A DNA stretch of 64,000 nucleotides, taken from Limonium bicolor. Its lineage: Eukaryota > Streptophyta > Magnoliopsida > Caryophyllales > Plumbaginaceae. The stretch spans positions 280,363,999 through 280,427,998 of the forward strand of contig CM041776.1 of NCBI GenBank assembly GCA_023374045.1. Reading direction: 5' to 3'. The translations under genes and the position numbers were made by a program. This document shows positions 12,347 to 24,476 of the stretch, piece after piece; position 1 is the stretch's first letter; the number at the start of each line of letters is the position of its first letter. The notes beneath the pieces are model-generated. The model made no database searches, was not told the origin of the DNA, and worked only from the letters and a program-made list of their open reading frames with translations.

Positions 12347-15300
12347 TGTAACACCCCATCCAAAGCCAATCGTGGTTATCGCAAACTGAACACTTAATCA
12401 AATTTGTCACAGCGGAAATAATAAACACCTGGACCTTGCCACGATCTGATCGTTAGAATATACCGCCCTTATCAATTACAACACTTATCCACAATACATA
12501 ACCAACCCAAAACATCAAATCCAAATACCACAACCAACCGAGTACAAATATCTAAGTCATAATCACAACCTTACATCAGTTTAAATATAAAGAGTCGGGT
12601 GCACAGGCGCAACCCGAACTCAAAATAAAATCCCAACCTAAGTCTAACCGCTCCTACTCTCGTAGTGCGTCCTCATGGGTCTTTTACCTGCAAGTGTAAA
12701 AATAGCCCCCAAAGGGGGTCGGCACGAATGCTGGTACACCCTCTCATGGCCCCCAAGCTAACGGGGCTACGACGACTAATTGTCGATAGCATGGAAATTG
12801 ATTACATACACAAGCATGATATGAAGTGCAATAACAATAACCACAAATGAACATATTTAGTTCACAAATAATGAACGACTCAAGCGTTCCCTTATCAAGT
12901 GGGTTAGTAACCCCCTCCTTAGTCCTCATTTCCTTAATCTCAGTTCCTTACCTTAATTCTTAATCTCAATCTCAGCTTAATCTCAGTATACAAACCTTTC
13001 CTGGAAGGGAATGGTTGTAGCTTAATTCGAACCTGGGATTTAGGTGATCCCACCGCACCATCTTAATGCCACCTACTCTGGACGGGAGTCCAGCGTAGCT
13101 GAGCCGGCAACCGGCCCTAGGCTACAAGTCCGAAGACAAGTCCTTAAGCGGAGGGCGGATCTGATTCAGATACCGTCCCCCTTTTTCCTTAGCATGCATG
13201 ACCGGAGATCGGTCCCGGGTTTCCTCACTCAAGTTCCAGTTAGTAGAAATCTTAGTCACCATGTGCTAGCTAAGCCTTAAAGGGCATTAACCAACAACCA
13301 CCAAACTTAACCTTTATTCTTAACTCAGTAAGTACTAAACTTGGTTAGTAACAATCTCAAGTCTCGCAGGTTAGTGTAAATATAACACATACACAACGAG
13401 AACAATATAACCGGTTGCATGCTTTATCTTGTTTTAGTCATAGCAATTAAACAGATAGCACACAAGCCGAGGGACACCTCGTTAGCAAGCAGGTCACAAG
13501 AAGGATTGTACCGTTCACCGCCGATCGTTGTTTGATTAACCTCCTTCGGGGTCCCAATTCACAAACCTAAAACATTCATTCATTTTTAGGTCATTAGTTA
13601 TTTGCACCTTACTTAACTCACTTAGTCCCTAAAGATTCCCATTTGAATACTTCTTAAGTCTTTGCCACTTAACTTACAAACTTAACTTTAAACATTAAAA
13701 TTTATACTTAACTTAACTTAATCCCTTAAGTTCTTAGGGTCCTAATCATTACCACCCTACCAAAGGTATACCTTATTACCTATTACCATCCTTAGAATTC
13801 AAAATTTCTTTTTTTTTATTTTTAGGCTCGACCGAACTTCCGACCGACCTTACCCAAGGTCGGTCCATTCCAGAACACATTACCGTTTGAAAATTCTACC
13901 CCGACCGACCTTGCAAGTCCGGTCCCAAGGTCGGTCCATTCCCGAGAGTTTCCCCCGTGGGAAATTTAAGCTCGACCGAACTTGCCAAGTCCGGTCCCAT
14001 GTTCGGTCGATTCCAGAGACTTATTCCCTTCACAAAATACAAGCCCGACCGAACTTGTAAGTCCGGTCCCTAAGTTCGGTCGGTTCCAGAAACTTTCTCC
14101 GGCAGTGAAATCTGAGCTCGACCGACCTTGCAGGTCCGGTCCCTAAGGTCGGTCGGCTCCAGAACCTTGTTTCTAAATTCTCATTCAACTCCAAACTTCA
14201 CCTCATATATCCTAGAATGTTATAACCTCATTTGGGCACCTCAAATACACCTTAAGCCCTCCACTAAACACATTAAATCACTCACCAAGATCCACCTTAA
14301 TCATTATGCATTTTTCCTTGTAATAATGCCAACACTTGTAATGTTTTCCACTAGGTTTCTAGGTGGTGGTTCATACCTAATGTAACCACTATGCCAAAGG
14401 TTTTCCCCACCACTATAACATCATCTCCTAAGCATCATTCACCATCTAAAACTCTTTTATGCATTTACTTAAAGTTCCTTCACAAACTTAAACTTCCATC
14501 CATCAACACATTATTTCCTTCCTAGTTGTTTACCAACATTTGCCTAAGTCCTAAATACTCAAATACATTCTCTTGATTCCTAAATCCTTCATGGTGATAC
14601 CTAAGTCATTATAAGTCATTAGAACACCTTAGTCTCACCCTTTTTCATCAAGACAACCTCTAGAACCCCCTAGTACCTCCTTAGTCATTAAATTCCCTTA
14701 GAACATCTTAAACACTTAAGTTCTCCTTTAAATTTTGCCATGGGTTCTCTAGTATATAGTACATCCTAACACTTGGTTTTTCTCCATCAAACAACCAATA
14801 CCACTCAAATTCTCATCACAACATCTTAACACACAATTTACACTAAAACTTCACCACATCATCATATAGTGCTTAAACTTAAAATGCTTGGCACTTAGGC
14901 CCTTAAATAGCAATAATCTTAACCACTGAATTTCCACATATATTTTCCTTCAACCTGCGAATACACACAACAAGGCTCCCATTGAAATAAAATGCTTCTT
15001 GTAATTCACCTTGATGTTCTTAAGCTATCTCTTTTTCTCATTTGCTCCTTAGTCACAAGTTCACAAGTATAGTCATTGTTTCTCCTAGGTTATATATAAC
15101 CCTTTTCTAATGTAAACTCTCCACTAAACTCATCACATATCTAAATCTCATTCCCTTAAACAATAAAACACCTTAAGGTAAGTAATTTACCTTGTTCTCT
15201 TACAAGCTTTAAAAGCTTTCTTCCTTAGGTTTTTCCTTGCTCAATCTCGGTCACCAATATATATCTCCTTGCCAATGTTCTAACCAATATCCAATGACTC

Positions 15301-16499
15301 CAATGAGTACTAGATAATACATTAACCCTAAGGAACAAACCCTAGGTTAAAAAATGTGCTTTAAGGTATTAAGGTGATTGTTTTACCTTGGTTTCTCAAG
15401 ACAAGCTTGGATATGAAGCAAGAAGGACCTCCTCAATCCTTTGAAAGAGAGAAAACAAGCTAGAACAAGGCATAAACATGGAGTCCCATGAGTGCAAATT
15501 TTCGGACAAGGAAAGAAATGATGGAAACCTAGATTTTCTTACACTTTCTTTACCTTAAGAGAATGGAGAAGCCAATGGAGTCTCCAAACTTGAATTTCCT
15601 CCTCTAATGGTGGTTTTAATTGGCACCAAAATGAAGCTCTTGAAGTTTTGAAAAGATAGAAAGGAAGAGCTTGAGCTAACTAAGAGATATATGTACTTAG
15701 TTTTGGTTTTGGAGCTAAAATGAGCAAGATGTGTGCAAAGCTAGATGGAGCTAGCATGGAGTTGCTCTTCACGTTAATGGAGAAGGGAGAGAGCTTGAGA
15801 AAATCGTGGGAAATAAGAGAGAATGAAGAGGTGAGGAGAGAGGTGAGTAAATGAGATATTTATGTTAAAGGGTGAATAGTACTTTTGCTTTATAACTCTT
15901 TATTTGCTTACTTATTTACTTAATGACTCATAAAGGTGGTGACTCCCTTATAAGAAACCGGCCCCCATTTAATAATAAGGGTACTTAAGTCTTTGTTGAC
16001 CAAATCTCTCACTTATATTGACTTATGTTATAAACTAGCTTAATTAAGTTACTATTCACACAACAAGGCACATTGTTGTGAAATTTTTGATTTCCCATTG
16101 ATATAGGCTTCCAAATGTGATACTATATAGTACACATGTTAATTAAAGAGTAATGATGGACCTTTAGCCATTCAAAACTCATTTACAAGACAATTTTTCG
16201 AAAATGTGCTTTAAGACTCCTTAAAGCACATTTTGTGTTTTAACTTGTTTTCAAGCTTGGTTTTCTTTGGCAATTGGTTTAAGATGACCATTAGGATATT
16301 ACTAAGGTCTTAGAACAATATTTGGGTACACACCCAAGTCTCTCCAAGCTTAGAGCACGTTTTTACTTAAACTGCTCTTTTGGTGTTTCCTTATATTTTC
16401 TTTGATTAGAAATGTTTCTTAATGTTTCTAAGGCATTACTTAGCCTCCTTATATATTAGTTTATTATTTAAACACCATATCTAAGTTTGGGGTATTTCA
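12347..16499. mobile_element. Nested 4.15-kb solo LTR
   Basis: It starts TGTAACACCCC at 12,347 and ends GGGGTATTTCA at 16,499; these ends are inverted copies of each other. Flanks are CTACC (12,342-12,346) and CTACG (16,500-16,504), a 5-bp target duplication with one mismatch, and the CCGGAAGG-rich host LTR resumes on the other side. Nothing in it looks coding. It contains a cluster of GACCGA(A/C)CTT / GGTCGGT phrases at 13,830-14,160. The 3-prime 0.7 kb is repeated at 1-686. Long LTRs of this size occur in the Tat/Ogre group, but I cannot confirm the family without internal sequence. Confidence 0.85.
13828..14162. repeat. Cluster of alternating GACCGAACTT / GGTCGGTC phrases
   Basis: Four to five imperfect units of about 70-80 bp each contain a CGACCGA(A/C)CTTG phrase followed by its near-complement (AAGTCCGGTCCC...GTTCGGTC), then CCAGA. 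The paired phrases could form stem-loops in RNA or DNA. The array lies inside the nested LTR. Confidence 0.75.
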
Positions 16500-16706
16500 C
16501 TACGTTGGAAGCCCTACTACCGGAAGGCCCGCTACCGGAAAGGCTGCTGCCTAAAGGATCGCTACCGATAGAATAACTACCGGAAGGATTATTGTTAAAG
16601 TGACGGCCCGGAAGAGTTAGACCATTGCGGAAGCAGTATTCCAGTCCGGAGAGACTACCCGTAAAAGGACTGATAGCTATATTTATGTAATACTATCACA
16701 TGTATA

Positions 16707-17178
16707 GGGGCTTAAGGGTAACCTCGCCATAGAAAGTCTATAAATAGGAGTAGAGGGGCTCATTTGTAAGGGACTCAAGTAAGAAAAGGGAGCACTCATC
16801 CCAAAAGCTCTCTAGAGTTGTAAACTGAAAGATAAATAATAGCTCTGTCTAGAAGTGGACGTAGGCCGCATTATTGGCCGAACCACTATACATCTTGGTG
16901 TGGAGATGGAGTCGGATGGGGCATCTTCTATACCGTTTCATTTAGGGGCTTAAGGGTAACCTGGCCATAGAAAGTCTATAAATAGGAGTAGAGGGGCTCA
17001 TTTGTAAGGGACTCAAGTAAGAAAAGGGAGCACTCATCCCAAAAGCTCTCCAGAGTTGTAAACTGAAAGATAAATAATAGCTCTGTCTAGAAGTGGACGT
17101 AGGCCGCATTATTGGCCGAACCACTATACATCTTGGTGTGGAGATGGAGTCGGATGGGGCATCTTCTATACCGTTTCA
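16707..17178. repeat. 238-bp tandem duplication of the LTR promoter/R/U5 region
   Basis: The block starting GGGGCTTAAGGGTAACCT at 16,707 is repeated at 16,945 with only a few differences. Each copy contains the TATAAATAGGAG box and the GTGGACGTAGGCCGC block and ends CCGTTTCA. The outer solo LTR therefore carries two promoter-to-end modules in a row. Confidence 0.9.
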
Positions 17179-17183
17179 AAGAG

Positions 17184-20100
17184 AATAGGTTCTTGAAGAA
17201 GCTCAAATCTGTAATGAAAGGTTCATCTATTTGCACTGTTCTATCGTCCGCTGTGATTCACTCCCCTCTGTCTGTCTCTCCTCAGCTCACTCTTAACTTA
17301 CTCATTAAAGAAAAAAAGTAGAACAAAGATGAAAAGTAACCACATAATGCAACGACTCAGACAATACTACCCACGCAAACTATGGCAATTTCTGTAAGAT
17401 GCATGAGTTAATACCCACAAGAAAGCTAACAGTCCACCAATTGATCAAAAAGCATGTCCTTTTTTTAACCTAATTTTCTAGGAAGTACCCTCCAATTGCA
17501 CATGCACCAATTAAAATGATTTCAGCTGAGTCGATCACTAACTGCCAATCAATCTATCTACGTGAAGTATTCTACCTCTTATAAATTTGACTGGGCATGA
17601 CTTATCAAATACAACAGATTGCATCAACCAATAAAGGCCAGAGATGAAGAACCTTTCTTTTTAAGTTCAAATCATGTACCTTAATACTAACAAGTGCTTG
17701 AAGAAATTTTTTCAGCTTCAAGCAACCATCTCTAAAAAACTCAGCAAGGACAATATTGTGGAAGACCTAGAAAAACCCAAGAAGCACAAAAGAAATCAAA
17801 TCCACATGCCTTCTATATGAATACAAACAAATGGTTGAGAAGTTATTAGAAAGCACAAGCAAAAATGTAGGGATATACAACCTAAAATCAAAAGAGCATA
17901 TAAGGATTCCTTTTTGCTTACGTGATTCTATCAGGAAGCACTAGTGTACAGGATATCATACCTAAGTCATACATTGTGTAAGGTTGAACTACTAAAGTTA
18001 TAGTTTACGCATTAAAAATGTTCTTGGTTAGAAGATAAATCATTTAAAAACATAAAAAACAAGGAATACAACCTATTCGAACAACCATTTTCCAATAATA
18101 TAATATTGCCAAACAAGAAAGTTTACTGACCAGCAGTGACTTCTTTTGCATTGATATGCAATTAAATTACTAATTACCATATGCTACACAAATATAGAAA
18201 TTGAAGGTAAGTGAGGTTATCTGACAACTGTATGCATGGAGACTACAACTGATTATTTTCTTTGTTCTAAATCCAAGTTTACATGTCATCATTGATCTTT
18301 TCCCTAAGAGCATACCTACAGGATGATGAATCTATGACAACTAGAGAGATTCATGTTTCTTTGAAGATTTTCTAAAGGCAAGTAACTGCAGCACACCTTG
18401 GCTACAAAAGTAAATGAAATCAGAGCCAATAACATCAAAAACCGGACTCGGACGAACAAAGAATCATTACCGACATGGCAATGTCATCAATATGTGGAAA
18501 GATAAGATGAAAATGGGAGTAATAATTCTCCGGGAAAGGAAAATAGGAAGATCGGGCAAAGACAAGCCAACAAAAAAGATTCTCATTTCTGATGAAAAAA
18601 GACAAAATAATGCGCTAATTCATTAATCGTAGAACAGAGGGGAGATGTAAGCAGTAAGCAGAGCTGCAGAAAATAAGACTGCTCACTGCCTGAAAAGTAA
18701 GTCGGCTGTGATTTAGAAGTGAGGAATTCTTTTTGGGATTACTGGCCGGTTTCTCTATTGGGATAACATATGTCATGTTTTGTTGCTAGCCCTTGTTAGT
18801 TTTGGACAGGTTAACCCAGAACAGAAAGTAGAGGTGGGAAAATATGGAATTTCAATTTATGCTTGGGTTGAATTCCTACAGTTGGTAAGTTGGATAGACA
18901 ATTAGATCGTTTAACATCTGTGTATTTCTCAAATTCCTGATGTTGCTTTCTTTCTGTAAAAAGAAATTTAACGTAGAGTCTCCTTAATGAAGCTAATTGG
19001 CTGCAAGCTTCTTTGTTTCCAGATAATATCATGGCATCTACATTTCAATCAAGCCTAATCACACCATAGTTCAGATTCACAGTAATGATCATCCTCCACC
19101 AGTGCACCAATCACATCTTCAGCAGCTCAAGTTTTATCCATTACTCTAACCTACTTTGAAACTCTTTTTCATTTCTCACTGTTAGATGCCAAGGAAAAAC
19201 GTTAAGACAGATCAGAAACATAATTAGTTACTACGGCCATCAATATTATACACAATATTATCTAATATCTGATATAACAAGCAATAAAAGAAAGCTGGGT
19301 AGAACAGAAAGGTGGTCAAAGCATTCCCAGTGGATAAATTATGATAGTCTGAATGAGCACATATGTTCCTTGTTCACCATCGCAGAGACAAGATGTAAGT
19401 TCGAGTATATTACCGACTTCAGGCCGTCTTCAATTTGGTGGTGATGGTCGAGTAAAAGACTTCAGCCCATCTTGAGCTTGCTTTCAATATGTATTCAATC
19501 TGGTTGTGAGGCACATACACACAAGAAGAAAATGAGTATATATGTTATCTTACGCAAGTTAAAGGGGAAGAAATAAGGTGCAAGAGCTGGAGAATTTAGG
19601 AGAAGGAAGGAAGTCCATCAATCTATAGGAATCTAGAGAAATTATCAAGAATATGACAAGAAAAAATCAGATAACTACCTTAATCAACAAGCTTCCAAAA
19701 TCTAATTTTTCTTAGTGCTAATTTGTGGTTTCAAAGGGACTGATTTCCTTGTTGTCTTTCCTTGGTTGATTGTGCCTGTAACTAGCTGAATATTAGGGCT
19801 TTAAACTCTCTGTTTAAGTGGCTACATTCGTAGTTATTCATAGGAAGTGAGCTATATAAGTATGTTATATAAGTCGTACATGCATATATATGAATTTGAC
19901 AGATTTAGAAGTATCTCGTACATTTAGTTATTTAATTATTATACCTTGGCAAGAGATTAAAGTATTATGTGATCACTTATATATTAATATTTGGATTTAA
20001 CGGTGATAAACATATAAATTCAGCTAACTTATTTCTAACTACCGATTACATTTGATGACAATTATTTGTTTTGTCATTGTTGTAATCATTTCCAAACCAG

Positions 20101-20800
20101 TACTAATCCCCTTCAGCCAAGAGCAGCTGACATTCTTTGCTAAATATCACTCACCCATGTGCAAGGAGACAACAAATAGAATTAATCCATTCATACCAAT
20201 GTTAGCGATTTCAATTTTGTATCAAATAAGTGATTAAGTCTCTTGTCTTTTTGTAATCATTGCAAGTTAAGTTGATCTTAGCCAGCCAAGTATGGTAGGA
20301 GGCTGATCTCTTCCTTTCTGATTAAGCCTTGATGTGTTTTTTGTTAAACTTACCCAGCCAAGTATACCATTGTTTAACCATAACAATGAAATATACATGC
20401 CATGTTACCAGTTACATCTTAGGTGTGATTACAGTACTATACAACATATAATTGGTTGTTTTATCTTCTTATAATCATTATCATTTTATATATATATATC
20501 CCTTCCAAATGTAGCCGACATCCTTACTGAGATTACACACTAATATGCAAATAAAGAAACTTATGATTCCAACAATCCATACAGGACTAAAGAGAATATT
20601 AGTAATCTTGCCAAAGAAGGTATTCCATTTGGTTCAAGCTGGCAGATTGCATCAGGTTCAAGTCAGAACCGCAATTCAAGTCAGAACCGCAATTCAACAT
20701 CTATTGTAGCTAGCATGAATTTTTTAAATGAACAGAAAAATAACTACAAAATTTCAACCGAGTACAAGCAACACAAAATGGCAAGAACAGAAACTGGAGG
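17184..20800. other. Non-coding interior of CACTA element A
   Basis: This AT-rich stretch continues the region upstream of TNP2 after the solo LTR. Reading frames are short and unconvincing. I see only minor structure: a double 18-bp repeat (TCAAGTCAGAACCGCAAT at 20,657-20,693), a TA run near 20,490, and another copy of the TTCGAGTATATTACCGACTTC phrase related to the 213-bp repeat (19,400). I assign no gene. Confidence 0.5.
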
Positions 20801-20899
20801 AACTAACCATACCAGTCTAGAGAGGCGCGAGTAGTGGGAGGGTTTCCGGCGGTCAAAAAGACATGGTGGAGATTTTGGCGGTCGAAGAGATGAAGGTGG

Positions 20900-21070
20900 T
20901 GGAGGGGATTCCGGTAATCGAAGACGAAAGTAGTGGCAGTAGAGGAAATGAAGGTGGTGGTGGGGATTCCGGCGGTCGAAGACGAAGGTAGTGGCGGTCG
21001 AAGACGAAGGTAGTGGCGGTCGATGAAGGCGAGAGGAAGGCGGTGGCGGTCGAAGAAGCTGAAGGCGAGA
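20900..21070. repeat. GGCGGTCGAAGACGAAGG repeat next to the subterminal array of A
   Basis: Imperfect units of about 22-36 bp built on GGTAGTGGCGGTCGAAGACGAA occur between the subterminal array and the non-coding interior. They produce a long but low-complexity reading frame on the minus strand that I do not regard as a gene. Confidence 0.7.
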
Positions 21071-21180
21071 GGAAGACGATGAAGACGAAAGAGCTCCAGG
21101 GGGTTTTTTTCGATCGAGAGCAGGAATGAAAGAGAGCTACAAGGGTTGAGGAAGAAGAAGCAGATAGTAATAGACATACT

Positions 21181-21612
21181 TTATAACACGGCTCAAATTA
21201 GCCGTGTTATATAGTCCATAGAAAAATTAAAACGCGTGCAAAACGGTATCGTTTTTATAACTTTATAACACGGGTACGCAGAGCCGTGGTATAAAGGTCT
21301 TCGATTTCATAACTTTATAACACAGCTCCGTTGAGCCGTGTTATAAAGTCTTCGATAAAAATATGGAACAACCGAAACTACGTCGTTTTTAACTATTTTA
21401 TAACACGGCTAACTGAAGCCGTGTTATAAAGCTAAAAAAACGTCGTCGTTTCGATTTTTTGTTTTTTACGGGATTTGTTGAGGACGTGTCTTATGACACG
21501 GTAAATTTTAGCCGTGGTATAAGGTCAACAGAGCCATGTTATATAACATTATATAACACGGTACCCTCTAAGCCGTGTTATAAAGCCCTGTGTTATAAGA
21601 CTTTTTTTCCAA
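21181..21612. repeat. Subterminal inverted motifs of CACTA element A
   Basis: About six inverted pairs of TTATAACACGGCT and AGCCGTGTTATAAAG are separated by 5-10 bases, interspersed with CGTCGTTTT phrases. The array ends ten bases before the TAGTG terminus. These are the expected TNPA-type binding sites, and each pair can fold into a hairpin. Confidence 0.9.
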
Positions 21613-21620
21613 TAGTGCAA

Positions 21621-23754
21621 TCTGATTTGCAGCAGCAGATGCAACAAATGGAAGCAAGATTGATGCAACAGCTGAGTCAGGGGCATCAATCTTTTAGCTC
21701 ATCAGTGTATGCCCCTGCACCCATTTCCACCCCTGCACCTGCTTCCATCCCAGCATCTGCTTCCACCCCTGCACCTACTTCCACCCCTATACCATCTCAG
21801 GTTTCAGTTTCTTACACTGTACCTGCACCTTCTGATCCATTCCCATATGCCAAGCTTCAGGTACGCATGTGTGAATTTTAGTGCTTTGTCGTCATTTATT
21901 TTTTCAATTAATCAAAAGCATGCATGTTGTAATGTATGAATCTAATTGTTTGTGTTCGTTTATTAGGGAACCAAAAAGTGTCGTCTTCTGTAGATCAATG
22001 AACATGGCACCTTTGTGGTTGCAGTAGGCACAATTCTGCAGACTGATTCAGCGTCACTGTGTCATTTTAAGCGAGTTCCGGCCTGGTACGTTTGTGTGAT
22101 GGTCGACAATGTCTGTCAAGGCTATGATCACATTCCACTAGCGATAGAGTGGAATGATTGGAGCACTGTCATTGAAGCACGTGGCTCACAAGTGCCATGG
22201 CCTTGCAATCTGGTGGATTTATCTGATAGTACTGTAAGCAAAACAACTTATATAAATTTGTTTACTAATTACCATTTCATATGAATGCAGTTTTGGGAGA
22301 ATAGTTTTCTAAAGTATGCTAACTTGTCATTTTTAGACACATGTTCCTATTGCTGGCAAAGGTAAGCGAGTCAGTGCGTCGAAAGGAAAGGGACCATCGG
22401 GTCAGCAGGATGATCACTACATCAGTCCACTTCGACGCGATTTCATTCTTATCCAAAATTTGGTGAAAACACTGGGAAAGCGTCAACAGATCTTATATGA
22501 CTTGATACTCGGGAAGAGTGATGATTTCATTCAGTTCATCCTTAGGGTTCTGCCGTCTTTGTTCCACAGCGGAGATCCCCAGGAGTTGCTGATCAGTATT
22601 AGCGATGTCAAGGAGCTGCTGCTTGGTGATATGCTGAACATCTCGGTGATTCAATCCTACTGCTTGTAAGTATCACATTTTTTCTTTCTCAAAGTTAATA
22701 GTAAGTTTTATGTATATATAATTTTAATTTAATGCCTTTGTCATCAAAGGCCCTTACTATCGAGGCTGGTGGGAAAGAAACTGGAAAATACGATCACCTT
22801 CCTATGTCCACAAATCATGTCTTCTGAGGAAGCTATGAGAGACGGTGTTGCGTGTCAGAGCCATATGCGCAATGCCATAATTGCAGCGGTAAAGAGGAAA
22901 AGCTGATTTGTGCTCATACCATATCATCAGATGTAAGCGTGCTTGACCACCTTATGCTTTTGTCTTGTTTTATGTTAACTCATATATATTTCGAAGCTGA
23001 AGTTGATTTGTTGTTGGTTGAAACTTGTAGCAATCATTGGTTGTTGTTAGTGGTGTGTACTTACTCATCATCCTGTATAGTGATTGACCCTATTGGTGGA
23101 ATTAGGAGAAACATCGTCATTTCTGTTCTGCTAACAAAGTAAGTAAATTGTGCATATTTTCATTTCAAAAATAAAATTTTTTACCTTTTTTGATGACTTG
23201 TCACTTAAATGCTTGTTTTAATTAATTTCAGTGGTTTTAGAGATGGTATGGTCAATGTCAATCCGATGAATTTTCCTTTGAATATACAGTATTTGAAAAA
23301 GGTAAAAAAATATTCTATTTACTCATGCATACTTAAATATATTTTGTATATTAGTGTGTATATATAATAATATAATTTTTATTGAAAATAGTGTCCCAGG
23401 CAATCGGATAGCAGCAGTTGTGGATATTTTGTGATGCGATACATGTTCGACATCGTGTCCAAAATCGACAAAATCAGTAATGGCATTGGAGTATGTGTTA
23501 TAAGTTTTGTGTTTGAATTGGTAATTTAACTATTTCTGCAAGGTTGGATAAGTTTAAATGGTGCACTTAATTGGTTTTATAATTCTTACGTGCAGCTTAT
23601 TAACTTCTTTGAAAAACAAGGAGCTACTTATTCAGCTGGTGATCTAGATTTTGTCAAGGAGCACATGTGCGCTTACTGGACAAAAGCAATACTTTTAGAA
23701 GATGAACAGAGTCATGATCAGTTATTCAGTTGCCCGTTGTTTGAAGTTGTTTGA
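21621..23754 (+). pseudogene. CACTA element C DUF8039/Ulp1-type protease gene, 5-prime cut by element A
   Basis: Exons with GT/AG borders are visible: 21,621-21,858 (QQQMQQMEARLMQQLSQ then a Pro-rich linker), 21,967-22,233 (DUF8039-like, IPLAIEWNDWS, VPWPCNL), 22,337-22,665 (LLLGDMLNISVIQSYC), about 22,750-22,932 (FLCPQIMSSEEAMRDGV), 23,031-23,138 (NHWLLLVV and CIVIDPIGG: His and Asp), 23,232-23,301, 23,392-23,490 (SSSCGYFVMRYMFDIV: Cys), and 23,596-23,754 ending FEVV and TGA. The His-Asp-Cys triad of the Ulp1 family is complete. Breaks are a TAG at 21,991-21,993, a frameshift near 22,900, and the loss of everything upstream of 21,618. The exon layout matches that of the B gene exon for exon. 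Confidence 0.85.
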
Positions 23755-24179
23755 ACTGATCATGAACCAATTTGCATCTGTAAATGCAGTTTGTTGCATT
23801 ATATATGTCAAGTACACTTGCGTTGTGTTGATGAAAAATGCAGTTTCTGGCCCGCATTCTCAAATTTCTACATAATTGCAGTACAACATAAGTACTTAGT
23901 AGCTTCCATCTATGTTTGGATTTTAACTGTAATTAAATTTTGTCTGCATGTTTGGTACTAATACTGGCAAATCTCTGTTAATGTACTGACTGATTTGTTG
24001 GCCTGGAATTAATGTTGTAAATTTAATTAATTCGTACAGATTTTAATTTCTCTATTACAGTTTGTTGTCATGGCTTCTGCTGTGTTGAAAATACAACAAT
24101 GCATTGATCTGTGATGTGATGATATCTGTAGCATTTGTTGGAACAGAGATTTCTGAAAAAAATAAATAAAAAAAAGAAG

Positions 24180-24476
24180 ATATAAAGAACGCTTATCCAT
24201 ATAAGCGTTCTTTTAAACTATCCCGCCAACCATCATAAGAATCGCTTATATGTGATAAGCGTTGTTTTTGGTCGAGCATAAAGAACGCTTGTTAGGCTAA
24301 AGCGTTTTTTATGTTCCCATCGTTTTCGCATTATAAAGAACGCTTTGCAAACAAGCGTTCTTTAAAGATAGTATATTGGAAGCATCATTTAAAATGTTTT
24401 ACCATTTGTGTTGCTCGAATAACCTACTCTAAATAAACGTTCTAAATACTAAATTTAAGCGTTGTTTATTTTTTTT
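24180..24476. repeat. Subterminal inverted motifs of CACTA element C
   Basis: The motif AAAGAACGCTTAT and its complement ATAAGCGTTCTTT occur about eight times, partly as inverted pairs. The array ends next to the CGAGCAGTG terminus. The motif is unrelated to those of A and B. Confidence 0.85.

Larger units (their letters stand above)
12168..17183. mobile_element. Solo LTR (12,173-17,178) with perfect 5-bp duplication, host of a second solo LTR
   Basis: The LTR begins TGTAATGGTAT at 12,173 and ends ATACCGTTTCA at 17,178. It is flanked on both sides by AAGAG (12,168-12,172 and 17,179-17,183), a perfect 5-bp target duplication. Without the nested insertion it is about 860 bp. It contains many CCGGAAGG phrases at the 5-prime side, a TATAAATAGGAG promoter-like box, and a GTGGACGTAGGCCGCATTA block typical of the R/U5 part of plant Ty3/Gypsy LTRs. 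No internal retroelement sequence remains, so it is a recombination product. The family assignment is from memory of such U5 blocks. Confidence 0.85.
687..21617 (-). mobile_element. CACTA (En/Spm) transposon A, autonomous-type but degraded and interrupted
   Basis: The right terminus ends in TAGTG at 21,613-21,617, which read on the minus strand is CACTATTGG. It is preceded by an array of subterminal inverted motifs (21,181-21,612). Inside, on the minus strand, lie a TNP2-type transposase (10,001-3,941) and then a Ptta/DUF8039/Ulp1 gene (3,795 to about 690), the standard gene pair of plant CACTA elements. The left terminus is beyond the window. The three bases after 21,617 (CAA) would be the target duplication. 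Sequence right of 21,617 continues in the middle of another CACTA gene, so A sits inside element C. A has been opened by an LTR at 1-686, fragment B at 4,701-7,527 and nested solo LTRs at 12,173-17,178. That one element spans the whole interval is an inference from gene order and strand. Confidence 0.75.

Noticed and set aside
20803..21177. 124-codon minus-strand frame near the end of element A
   Set aside because: It is a low-complexity frame over GGCGGTCGAAGACGAAGG repeats, with no recognisable domain.
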